Assembly: GCA_007122045.1 (NCBI GenBank)
Contig: SKJM01000244.1
Span: forward strand, 1 to 9,023
Reading direction: 5' to 3'
DNA length: 9,023 nucleotides
Origin: Planctomycetales bacterium
GTDB lineage: Bacteria > Planctomycetota > Planctomycetia > Pirellulales > Thermoguttaceae
Shown here: one piece after another, positions 1 through 6,418 of the stretch
Position numbering within the stretch: the stretch's first letter is position 1
How the letters are laid out: the number at the start of each line of letters is the position of its first letter
The notes under the pieces: generated by a model
The model's database searches: none
What the model saw: only the letters and a program-made list of their open reading frames with translations
Told to the model about the DNA's origin: nothing
Translations under genes and position numbers: made by a program

Positions 1-2
1 GC

Positions 3-1319
3 GCCGGCGCCACGCAATTGGCCCCCGACGGGGAAGGAGCCTTGGTGTGGAGTGTGGGGCGCCTAGACGGACAAAGCCGCGAACGGCTTACCCTGCGGCT
101 CGTTCCGCGCCAAAGCCGGCCGTTTGATCTGGCCATCCGCTGGCAGTACCAACCGCGTTCGCAACAGGCCCAAATCGAAGTGCAGGAGCCGAAGCTCGAA
201 ACGCAGTTGGACGGGCCGCGCGAGGTGCAGTACGGCCAAAGTGAGACCTACAAGCTGCGGCTTCGGAACACCGGGAACGGACCGGCCGAGAACGTCGTGC
301 TGACACTGCTGCCCGTGGGAACGGGGGCCAACCAGCCTGTTTCACGCAGGTTGGGGCTCCTCGAAGCGGGCGCCGAGAGGACGATCGAAGTCGAGTTGAC
401 CGCAAGGCAAACCGAAAGCATTCAAGTGCGCGCCGAGGTGCGGGCCGATGGCGGGGTGGAATGCACGTTGGCCGAGCAGATCCTCGTCCGGCGGGCCGAA
501 CTGCAGCTTGCGGCCACCGCGCCGAGGGTCCGGTTCGTCGGCTCGGAGGTTACGTATGAGCTTCGTGTGGTCAACTCCGGAAACGCCGCGGCGAATAACG
601 TCCGCCTCAGCGCGGCCGTTCCGGACGGCGCGAAGTACCTCGCTGGAATCGAAGGCGGGCAGCCGGAGGCCGACGGCAGCCGCGTAACGTGGATCCTTCC
701 GGTGCTGGAACCCGGAGCGGAAGAACGTTACCGCATTCGGGCCAGCCTGAGGCGGCCGGGGGCGAACCGGCTGGAGTTCGCAGCGAAGGCCGACGGCGCG
801 CCGGCCGCATCGGCCGAGGCCCTGACCGAGGTCGAAGCCATGGCCGACCTCGCCATGGAGGTGGAAGACCCCCGGGGGCCGATCCCCGTCGGCCGCGACG
901 CAGTGTACAAGCTCCGCATTCGCAACCGCGGCACCAAGGCGGCCGAGAACGTCGCCATCGTCGCCTACTTTTCGCGGGGCATCGAGCCCGTGTCGGCGGA
1001 AGGGGGACCGCATCGCATCGGGCCGGGCCAGGTCGTGTTCACCCCCATTCCCTCCCTCGCCGCAGGGGCCGAAGTGGTGCTGAGCGTTCGCGCACGGGCC
1101 GAGCAACCCGGCAATCATGTCTTCCGTGCCGAGATGCACTGCAAACCGCTCGACACCCGGCTCGTGCGGGAGGAAACCACGCACTTCTACCAGGACGAGA
1201 CCGGCACGGCGACCGCCCCGGAAACCGGCCCGCTGAACACGGCCGATCGGCGCGCCGCAGCCGGCGAGGCGGTGCAGCCGGAATCGCCCTCGCAGCCGGC
1301 CGCCGAGCCGCGCCGCTGA
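3..1319 (+). CDS. DUF11/CARDB-like repeat protein, C-terminal part (5' end outside window)
   Basis: The frame is open to the left edge and ends at TGA 1317-1319, so this is the C-terminal portion (about 438 codons) of a longer protein. It contains at least three tandem beta-sandwich modules of roughly 105-118 residues, at about nt 177-488, 489-833 and 834-1187, preceded by the tail of another. Each module repeats the same scheme: a polar lead-in, G.....Y.LR..N.G...A.NV, and a closing strand after L.AGAE or L.PGAE. The clearest examples are YKLRLRNTGNGPAENV, YELRVVNSGNAAANNV and YKLRIRNRGTKAAENV. This is the pattern of DUF11 / conserved-repeat and CARDB domains, found in large exported or surface proteins of planctomycetes and other bacteria. 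The last 40 or so residues are Ala/Pro/Glu-rich and look disordered. No membrane anchor is visible at the C-terminus, and any signal peptide would lie outside the window. A structural or adhesive surface role is inferred; the ligand is unknown. Confidence 0.8.
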   Translation, partial: AGATQLAPDGEGALVWSVGRLDGQSRERLTLRLVPRQSRPFDLAIRWQYQPRSQQAQIEVQEPKLETQLDGPREVQYGQSETYKLRLRNTGNGPAENVVLTLLPVGTGANQPVSRRLGLLEAGAERTIEVELTARQTESIQVRAEVRADGGVECTLAEQILVRRAELQLAATAPRVRFVGSEVTYELRVVNSGNAAANNVRLSAAVPDGAKYLAGIEGGQPEADGSRVTWILPVLEPGAEERYRIRASLRRPGANRLEFAAKADGAPAASAEALTEVEAMADLAMEVEDPRGPIPVGRDAVYKLRIRNRGTKAAENVAIVAYFSRGIEPVSAEGGPHRIGPGQVVFTPIPSLAAGAEVVLSVRARAEQPGNHVFRAEMHCKPLDTRLVREETTHFYQDETGTATAPETGPLNTADRRAAAGEAVQPESPSQPAAEPRR

Positions 1320-1363
1320 ACGTTCAGGGCTCCTCCATTTCGGAGCAGGTGCAGGCCGCGGCC

Positions 1364-1429
1364 ATGTAGTAGGCACACGCCGCTGTGCCGTCCCCTGGTA
1401 AAGCAGTCTGCACCAGAAACGGAAGAGCC
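1364..1429 (+). repeat. Dispersed 66-nt repeat, copy A
   Basis: This 66-nt segment matches 6113-6178 without gaps at 56 of 66 positions, counted by eye, in the same orientation. It contains a perfect 6-bp inverted repeat, GGCACA (1372-1377) and TGTGCC (1384-1389), around the 6-nt loop CGCCGC. The inverted repeat is followed by the conserved blocks AAAGCAGTCTG and AAACGGAAGAGCC. Copy A fills the gap between two convergent genes and ends 4 nt before the stop codon of the minus-strand membrane-protein gene. It encodes no recognisable protein. It may be a REP-like or MITE-like element. Confidence 0.75.
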
Positions 1430-1433
1430 ACAT

Positions 1434-1694
1434 TCAGGCGCGTCGTCGGGCGAACCAGCCGAACGCGAATCCCAGCATTGCGGCGCCGACCGACACGCCT
1501 CCGAACACCAGCGGATCGCCCGCAAAATAGTTCACCAGGTTGCCAAACACCGCGGCGGCGGTCAGCAACAGGGCCAGGGCCACGATGATCGTGGCCACGG
1601 TCAGTGTGCGGATGGCGGCCCGAATGGAGTGGAGCATCGCCCGCAACTCGTCGGGCGGGGGCGATTCGGGAGGCGGGGAAGGCGTTTCGTTCAT
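1434..1694 (-). CDS. Small protein with two membrane segments, unknown function
   Basis: The product is 86 residues. It has a proline-rich N-terminal stretch (about residues 5-14), a short amphipathic segment, a first hydrophobic helix (about 32-52) and a second (about 61-81), and it ends in positively charged FARRRA. By the positive-inside rule the C-terminus is probably cytoplasmic, which for a hairpin topology places both ends inside. I chose the ATG at 1692-1694 because it overlaps the upstream propeller gene's TGA as ATGA, a normal sign of translational coupling. A longer in-frame reading from further upstream would only translate the antiphase part of the propeller gene. I do not recognise the family. 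It could be a partner or anchor for the propeller, but nothing in the sequence proves that. Confidence 0.65.
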   Translation of the reverse strand: MNETPSPPPESPPPDELRAMLHSIRAAIRTLTVATIIVALALLLTAAAVFGNLVNYFAGDPLVFGGVSVGAAMLGFAFGWFARRRA

Positions 1695-2689
1695 GGCAAC
1701 TCGGGTTGGGCGTGGAGGGTTCCATTGTAGTCGAAGCCCTCGACGCCGAGCTTCAGCCGGAAGACGGCTTCCTTGGCAGCGACCGTCGTGTAGAGATATC
1801 CGTTGTGGAAGTGGCAGTTGGTGGCCCGGCCGCCACCGGCGTCGTACTGGCGGATCAGCAGGCCCGTGTCCACGTCGACCACGTTGATCACGCCGCCGCG
1901 CCACATGGCCACATAGAGCCGGTTGCGGGCATCGACGACCATTCCGGCGGGGTCAAACTTTCCACCCACAAAGGTGCCTCGCGTTTCATCCGGAAAGTCG
2001 GCCAGCACCCGCCGGTTCTCGACCGTGCCATCTTCGGTCAGATCGTACATCACCACGCGGTATTGCCGGCTCTCGGCAACGCAAAGGCGCTTTTGATCGA
2101 CGGTGACGGCCATGCCGGTCGGGTAAGCCAGGCCCGTCGCAAGCAGCGAGGTCTGGCCCGTGCGGACATCGTAGCGGTAGACCGAGCCGGTCGGGTCATC
2201 GGCCGTGGAATCGCCGGGGTCGGTGAAATAGATATTGCCTTGGAGATCGAGGGCCACGTCGCTGATGGTCTCGAAACGTTGGCCTTCGGCCCGTTCGGCC
2301 AGAACCTCCGCCTGCGTGCCGTCGGCGTTGACGCGCAGCAGGCGTCCGCCGCCGAAATCGGCGACCAGCAGCCGTCCCACGCTGTCGAGTCTGATGCCGT
2401 TGGCTTGCGGGATTCGGCCTTCGACGGGCGCAAGTTTGCGCAGATCGGCCAGGATCGAAGCGGTGCCGTCGGCCGCGATTCGCCCGATGGTGCCCAGTTC
2501 CCGGTAATTGGCCACGAACAGGTCGCCTGCGGCGTTCAGCGCCGGTCCGGCGGCAAAGGCGAGCCCGGTGGCCGCCAGTTCCGGCTGCACGGAGTGGGAG
2601 GGCGGCAGGTCAGCGTGCTCCGCACTCCGGCCCTCCGGCAAGCCTGCCAGGGAGCCGAGGCATACGAGAAGAACCGCACAGCGTTGCAT
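1691..2689 (-). CDS. Secreted SMP-30/gluconolactonase-like beta-propeller with altered metal site
   Basis: This 332-residue protein begins with a probable signal peptide: MQRC, a hydrophobic core (about 5-16), and Ala-rich cleavage options near residue 23. The body shows the successive blades of an SMP-30/gluconolactonase (SGL) propeller: QANGIRLDSVGRLLVAD (95-111), SDVALDLQGNIYFTD (143-157), PTGMAVTVDQ (190-199), PAGMVVDARNRLYVA (247-261), and a closing strand near 307-322. Family enzymes hydrolyse sugar lactones using one bound divalent metal. The positions that normally hold its ligands appear changed: Glu to Ala47, the Asn of the ND motif to Ser143, the Asn of PNG to Thr191, and the Asp of PDG to Ala248. 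It is therefore probably a binding or structural propeller rather than a lactonase. It is first in an operon, with the small membrane protein gene overlapping by ATGA. A weak Shine-Dalgarno (TAGGTG) lies about 5 nt before the ATG. Confidence 0.75.
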   Translation of the reverse strand: MQRCAVLLVCLGSLAGLPEGRSAEHADLPPSHSVQPELAATGLAFAAGPALNAAGDLFVANYRELGTIGRIAADGTASILADLRKLAPVEGRIPQANGIRLDSVGRLLVADFGGGRLLRVNADGTQAEVLAERAEGQRFETISDVALDLQGNIYFTDPGDSTADDPTGSVYRYDVRTGQTSLLATGLAYPTGMAVTVDQKRLCVAESRQYRVVMYDLTEDGTVENRRVLADFPDETRGTFVGGKFDPAGMVVDARNRLYVAMWRGGVINVVDVDTGLLIRQYDAGGGRATNCHFHNGYLYTTVAAKEAVFRLKLGVEGFDYNGTLHAQPELP

Positions 2690-2974
2690 GGTCGCACCTA
2701 TCCGGGAAACCCGGCCCGAGGAAATCGCATTGGCACATCAGGGGGGCGGCCCGAAACGGTCCGATTCCGCCCCGCGCCGACGCCGCCAGACCTTGGCAAC
2801 CGGTAAATTGGTGTATACCGACTGCCATTGCAGCTTTCCATTTTATGCAGGCTCCGGCGGTGATGCAACCATTGCATCGGACACCCTGTCTCAGGCCGCG
2901 CCCCATTTTGCCCATAGCTCGCACATTGCCCCTTTGTCGGGCAAAGCGCCCTTCTCGAATTGCTCGCAGGCCGC

Positions 2975-2980
2975 TATACT
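2975..2980 (+). promoter_or_regulatory. Candidate -10 element for the lipoprotein-coaX unit
   Basis: TATACT differs from the sigma-70 consensus TATAAT at one base. No good -35 box is found at 16-18 nt: the 17-nt position reads TTCTCG. If it is used, transcription would start near 2987 and give a leader of about 230 nt that contains the inverted repeat at 3007-3042. Confidence 0.35.
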
Positions 2981-3006
2981 ACATGTCCTTCCGGCTTCGC
3001 CATACT

Positions 3007-3048
3007 GCCGGTTCCCAACACGCTTCCGGTGCTGGAACCGGCGCTTTT
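3007..3048 (+). terminator. Terminator-like hairpin in the leader of the lipoprotein gene
   Basis: GCCGGTTCC (3007-3015) and GGAACCGGC (3034-3042) form a perfect 9-bp stem around an 18-nt loop, followed by GCTTTT. The shape is that of an intrinsic terminator or attenuator, though the T run is short. CCGGC at 2991-2995 could instead pair with GCCGG at 3007-3011 and prevent the stem. In DNA this GC-rich, one or two such 9-bp pairs are expected per window by chance, so confidence is low. Confidence 0.3.
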
Positions 3049-3216
3049 CCGAAAGCTGGGCGGATAGCCTCGTGCGGCAACCCCCGATCGCCTTGTCTCG
3101 GGTAGTCTTCCCTACATCCATCGAGGGGGTGCCTTGGGGACGGCCCGCGGAATGTTTGTGCGTCGCACGACGCGGCATGGTTTCCGACAATCGGTCACGG
3201 GCTCGGCAGGATATCG

Positions 3217-4023
3217 ATGAGGAACATGGTTTGCTTTCGGCTGGCAATCGCGCTGCTTTGCGCATCCGTGTTGGGGTGCGGCACCACCAAGTGGACCGAC
3301 ACCCGGCGAACGGCCACCGAGCAGATTCTCCTTTCCACCGCCATGGACCGGGCGGTGAGCCAACTCGACTTTCGCGCGCTCGCCGGCAAGGACGTCTTTC
3401 TCGACCCGCAGTACATCCGAGGCGCCACCGATTCAGAGTATCTGATCAGTACCCTGCGGCAACACATGCTGGCCTCCGGCTGCGTGCTCCGGGACAAGAA
3501 AGACGAGGCGGATTATATCGTCGAGGTGCGCGCCGGCGCCGTGGGCACCGACCGCAACGAGGTGCTGTACGGCGTGCCGGCCACCGAACTACCGCCCATC
3601 GTGGCAGCCACGGGCATTCCAGGGGCGCTGCCCGAAATACCCTTCGTCAAGAAAACCGAGCAGCGCGGCATTGCCCGGATCGCCATGTTCGCGTACAACA
3701 GCCAAACGGGGCGGCCCGTGTGGCAGTCGGGCACGATCCCCGTGGAAAGCACCGCCCGGGACCTTTGGGTGTTTGGCGCGGGACCGTTCCAACGGGGCAC
3801 CATCTACGACGGCACCAAGTTCGCCGGCGACAGGCTGAGCATCCCCCTGATCGACCCCATGTCGCGCCGCGACAGCCGCGATTCCTTCTGCGTGTCTGAC
3901 GAGGCCTATTTCGCCGAACCCGTCGACGCCGAGGAACTGGCTGCCGATTCCGCCGGGCCGGACGAGGAGGGTACCCCGGTTGAGCCCGCCGGGCACGTCG
4001 AGGAAGTCGAGGAGGAGCAATGA
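3217..4023 (+). CDS. Planctomycete-type lipoprotein (DUF6655-like), unknown function
   Basis: The product is 268 residues. It starts with a lipoprotein signal: a hydrophobic stretch (about 5-19) followed by the lipobox VLGC, with Cys21 as the lipidated residue. It should therefore sit on a membrane facing away from the cytoplasm. The mature part begins GTTKW.DTRRTATEQ and continues with a compact domain to about residue 230. The last 35 or so residues are strongly acidic (many Glu and Asp) and probably unstructured. The N-terminal pattern resembles what I remember as the DUF6655 family of planctomycetes; I am only moderately sure of that label. No catalytic motif is evident. The ATG at 3217 is preceded by GGCAGGA at a 5-nt distance. 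The stop overlaps the coaX start as ATGA, so the two are probably translated from one message, although a surface lipoprotein has no obvious link to CoA synthesis. Confidence 0.75.
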   Translation: MRNMVCFRLAIALLCASVLGCGTTKWTDTRRTATEQILLSTAMDRAVSQLDFRALAGKDVFLDPQYIRGATDSEYLISTLRQHMLASGCVLRDKKDEADYIVEVRAGAVGTDRNEVLYGVPATELPPIVAATGIPGALPEIPFVKKTEQRGIARIAMFAYNSQTGRPVWQSGTIPVESTARDLWVFGAGPFQRGTIYDGTKFAGDRLSIPLIDPMSRRDSRDSFCVSDEAYFAEPVDAEELAADSAGPDEEGTPVEPAGHVEEVEEEQ

Positions 4024-4964
4024 CACCGGAAGGGCCGATGCCCCAGCTCCAGGACCTCGCGGAAGCGGCGGGCCGGGAGACCGCGCCGATCATCGCCGTC
4101 GATATCGGCAACGCGCGGATCAAGTTCGGCCGGTTCGACCCTGACGCCGAGCCGCCGCCGGCCCCCGACCCGCTCGCAGCATGCGGCCGGGGTTCGCCAC
4201 GCCCCTCCCACGGCACTTCGGCCGCCGGCGGCCTGCCGTCGCCTTCCGGCACCCTGGTGCTGGACGGAGCCCGGCCTCCGTTGGAGGAACTGGCCGATTG
4301 GCTCGCCCCGGCGGCGCAGCCGGGCGCCTCGTGGTGGATCGGCAGCGTGAACCGGCGGGCGACGACGGCCTTGCTCGACTGGCTGCGCGCGGCGCGCCCG
4401 CACGATCCGGTAACGCTCCTCAGTTCGGCCGATTTGCCCTTGGTCGTCCGGTTGCCGGAGCCGGACAAGGTGGGCGTCGACCGGCTGCTCGACGCCGTGG
4501 CGGCCAACGCGCTGCGTCCCTCGGGATGCCCCGCCGTGGTCGTCGACGTCGGCACGGCCATTACCGTCGATCTGGTCGCGCCGGATGGGGCCTTCTGCGG
4601 AGGGGCCATTCTGCCCGGCATCGCCATGTCTGCCCGCGCGCTGCACGAGTTCACCGACTTGCTGCCTCGGGTCGACGCGGCCGAGCTTCGCGAGCCTCCA
4701 CCCGCCGTCGGAACGTCCACTGTCGACGCCCTGCGCAGCGGCCTGTTCTGGTTCGCCGTCGGAGCCATTCGCGAGGTGATCGCCCGGATGACCGCTGAGC
4801 AGAAAGCCGGCGGACCGCCGCAGTGGCCGCCACCGCACGTACTGCTGACCGGCGGAGCCGGCGAAGCGGTAGCCGCACTGCTCGGACCGCGAGCCCGACT
4901 CGTGCCGCATCTCACGCTGGCGGGCATCGCCCTGACGGCTCGAACCCGTTCACCGGGCGCCTGA
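4020..4964 (+). CDS. coaX: Type III pantothenate kinase
   Basis: CoaX phosphorylates pantothenate with ATP in the first committed step of CoA synthesis, in the cytoplasm. It is an ASKHA-fold dimer that needs a monovalent cation and is not inhibited by CoA. The 314-residue product has the family motifs in order: the phosphate-binding DIGNARIKFG (Asp28, Asn31, Lys35), the catalytic GVDR (Asp154), DVGTAITVD (176-184), GGAILPG (194-200), and LTGGAGE near residue 280. It is somewhat longer than the usual 250-270 residues because of an N-terminal extension of about 23 residues and a Pro/Gly/Ser-rich insert at about 40-77. Two starts are possible: 4020, coupled by ATGA to the lipoprotein gene and preceded by GGAGGAG, or 4038, preceded by GGAAGGG. 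I prefer 4020. The 3' end overlaps the convergent MnmE-like gene by 15 bp. Confidence 0.9.
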   Translation: MTPEGPMPQLQDLAEAAGRETAPIIAVDIGNARIKFGRFDPDAEPPPAPDPLAACGRGSPRPSHGTSAAGGLPSPSGTLVLDGARPPLEELADWLAPAAQPGASWWIGSVNRRATTALLDWLRAARPHDPVTLLSSADLPLVVRLPEPDKVGVDRLLDAVAANALRPSGCPAVVVDVGTAITVDLVAPDGAFCGGAILPGIAMSARALHEFTDLLPRVDAAELREPPPAVGTSTVDALRSGLFWFAVGAIREVIARMTAEQKAGGPPQWPPPHVLLTGGAGEAVAALLGPRARLVPHLTLAGIALTARTRSPGA

Positions 4965-6059
4965 GTCCAGCCGTTCCGCCATCGCGTGCAGCCGGGCGCG
5001 TTGTCCTTCGGTGAACGGCACCGCCGCGCCCGGAGGCGGAGGCTCGGGGACGAGGCAGGCGCTGATGTGACCCAACAGGTCGGCAATTCCCTCGCCGCGC
5101 AGCGCGCTGGTGGCGATCGTCGCGGGTCGTGGGCCGGGGGCGGGCGGCAGGTCGCACTTATTGTCCACCCGCAACGCTTCCGGCCACGCGCGAAGCCACT
5201 GCGCTTCCTCGCCGGCAAGGGCAGCGGCACGGTCGAACACCAAGACCACCAGATCGGCGGCGGCAAGCCGCTCGCGCGCCAGGGCCGTGCCGCCGCGCAG
5301 CACCGCATCGGCCGGCCGCCCGGGCGCCTCGGCCGACAGCCCCGCGGTATCGGTCAGTTCGACGGGCCAGCCGTCGACGGCGGTGGTGGCGGCGAGCGCA
5401 TCGCGCGTGGTGCCCGGTGTGGGATGGACGATGGCCCGCTCGTATCCCAGGATCGCGTTCATCAAGCTGCTCTTGCCCACGTTGGGGCGGCCCGCCAGAA
5501 CCACGCGCCACGGGTCGATCAGGTGCCGGCCCACCTCGGCCCGGGCCAGCAAGGCCTGTATGCGTTCCCGTGCAGCGGGGCGGTTGCCGGCGGCCAGCAG
5601 CCGCTCCACCTCGGCCATGGCGCGGTCCGACGATCCGCCGAACTGATCGAGCAGGATGGCGGCCGTGCGTTCGGTGCGGGCCTGTGCCAGGGCGATTCGG
5701 GCCTCGGCGGCGACCGGGCCAGCGGCCTGCCGGCGCGCCCACTCCTGCCACTCGACCCGCGCCGCACCGGCATCGGCCAGGGCGCACTCGATGCGGGCGA
5801 CCGCCGCCGGGCCGCCGTGGCAGTGCAGCTCCACCGCGTCGTCGCGACGGTGGACGATGACCGGCTCGCCCGGTTCCGCGCCAAAAAGGGCCAGGATCGG
5901 CCGGTCGGTGGGCCAACGTTCCAGCGGCTTGCCGGACCGGGCCCGAACTTCGGCGGCCACGGCGCCGACCGCGCCCGTTCCCTCGGCCCGCACCGTCGCG
6001 ATGGCCGCGGCCCCGGGCGGGGTAAGACGGATCATGGAAAACGAGTCGGATTCCGGCAT
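4950..6059 (-). CDS. MnmE/TrmE-like GTPase lacking the C-terminal CxGK motif
   Basis: The 369-residue product has the MnmE plan. An N-terminal TrmE domain carries TPPGAAAIATVRAEG (13-27) and VELHCHGGP (76-84). A helical segment follows, and then a G domain with G1 GRPNVGKSS (190-198), G2 GTTRD (216-220), G3 DTAG (237-240), G4 NKCD (300-303) and G5 SAL (318-320). Asn193, the potassium ligand of the family, is present. Full MnmE is about 450 residues and, with MnmG, modifies the tRNA wobble uridine using a C-terminal CxGK cysteine. Here the protein stops soon after the G domain, at ERLDSGAR, so that motif and the last helices are absent. The switch II glutamate (Glu282 in E. coli) aligns with Leu254. 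The ATG at 6057-6059 gives the usual short lead-in before TPPG; no clear Shine-Dalgarno is seen. An upstream GTG at 6125 would begin inside the repeat and is rejected. I withhold the symbol mnmE because function is doubtful. Confidence 0.85.
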   Translation of the reverse strand: MPESDSFSMIRLTPPGAAAIATVRAEGTGAVGAVAAEVRARSGKPLERWPTDRPILALFGAEPGEPVIVHRRDDAVELHCHGGPAAVARIECALADAGAARVEWQEWARRQAAGPVAAEARIALAQARTERTAAILLDQFGGSSDRAMAEVERLLAAGNRPAARERIQALLARAEVGRHLIDPWRVVLAGRPNVGKSSLMNAILGYERAIVHPTPGTTRDALAATTAVDGWPVELTDTAGLSAEAPGRPADAVLRGGTALARERLAAADLVVLVFDRAAALAGEEAQWLRAWPEALRVDNKCDLPPAPGPRPATIATSALRGEGIADLLGHISACLVPEPPPPGAAVPFTEGQRARLHAMAERLDSGAR

Positions 6060-6112
6060 GGTGCCAGCAGGTCGATGCGCGGGCGGCCGCTCCCTCACGA
6101 AAAAAAGGACCA

Positions 6113-6178
6113 ATGTAGCAGGCACACGCCGTTGTGCCGTTCGCCGGCAAAGCAGTCTGTTCCCAAAACGGAAGAGCC
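6113..6178 (+). repeat. Dispersed 66-nt repeat, copy B
   Basis: Gapless match to 1364-1429 in the same orientation (10 mismatches). The central inverted repeat GGCACA (6121-6126) / TGTGCC (6133-6138) is fully conserved, and only the loop changes, from CGCCGC to CGCCGT. It lies 54 nt upstream of the start of the GTPase gene and in a divergent spacer, whereas copy A lies between convergent genes. A fixed role as a terminator therefore does not fit both sites. Confidence 0.75.
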
Positions 6179-6412
6179 AAAGCTGGCTTCACCACGGAAC
6201 TGAAGCGTATCCGCGAGGAGACGGAAAGTCAAGGGTGTGCAGGCACGAACGCAGGGGCGTGCCCGTCATTTCCGGCAGTACGGCGATTTCACCCAAGTGC
6301 CGGGTTTGCGCGTGGAGGACTGGTTACATTGAGGATCGGCGTCGCCGAGCCGTCTTCCTGGGGGGGTTTCAGTACCCTACATGGCCCCCTGGCCTGAACC
6401 TCGTTGCCGGCG

Positions 6413-6418
6413 TATAAT
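6413..6418 (+). promoter_or_regulatory. Likely -10 box of the bacterioferritin promoter
   Basis: A perfect TATAAT, with start of transcription expected near 6425 and a leader of roughly 63 nt before the bacterioferritin ATG. No recognisable -35 box lies 16-18 nt upstream, where the bases read TGGCCT. The promoter may be activator-dependent, or this lineage may use a relaxed -35. Confidence 0.5.

Larger units (their letters stand above)
2690..3216. other. 527-bp gene-free divergent region
   Basis: This region separates the minus-strand propeller operon from the plus-strand lipoprotein-coaX pair, so it should contain the promoters of both. Bases 2800-2850 are visibly richer in A and T than the surroundings and include TTGGCA-15 nt-TATACC on the plus strand, with TATACA readable on the minus strand. 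The right part holds the -10-like element, the inverted repeat and the short upstream ORF listed separately. Long plus-strand open frames cross the region, but they are not preceded by ribosome binding sites and have no recognisable domains, so I do not call a gene here. Confidence 0.6.

Noticed and set aside
1329..1346. GCTCC / GGAGC 5-bp inverted repeat after the DUF11-like stop as a terminator
   Set aside because: The stem is short, there is no T run, and such stems are common by chance at this base composition.
342..1433. Long minus-strand open frame (363 codons) opposite the DUF11-like gene
   Set aside because: Its codon positions mirror the real plus-strand gene and it has no recognisable domain. 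The repeat modules on the plus strand are unambiguous.
3158..3173. Overlapping small palindromes (GTGCG-T-CGCAC and GCGTC-4-GACGC) as an operator
   Set aside because: Short and GC-rich, with no known operator consensus; insufficient to call a site.
1604..3899. Two long plus-strand open frames over the propeller operon and the spacer after it
   Set aside because: Antisense to the propeller or out of frame with the lipoprotein, with no start signals or domains.
3647..5308. 553-codon minus-strand open frame across the lipoprotein, coaX and the end of the GTPase gene
   Set aside because: It is antisense to two well-supported genes and out of frame with the third. Its Ser/Arg/Pro-rich composition is typical of shadow frames in GC-rich DNA.
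4986..6203. 405-codon plus-strand open frame opposite the MnmE-like gene
   Set aside because: The opposite strand carries all five G motifs in order; this frame has none and is Gly/Arg-rich shadow.
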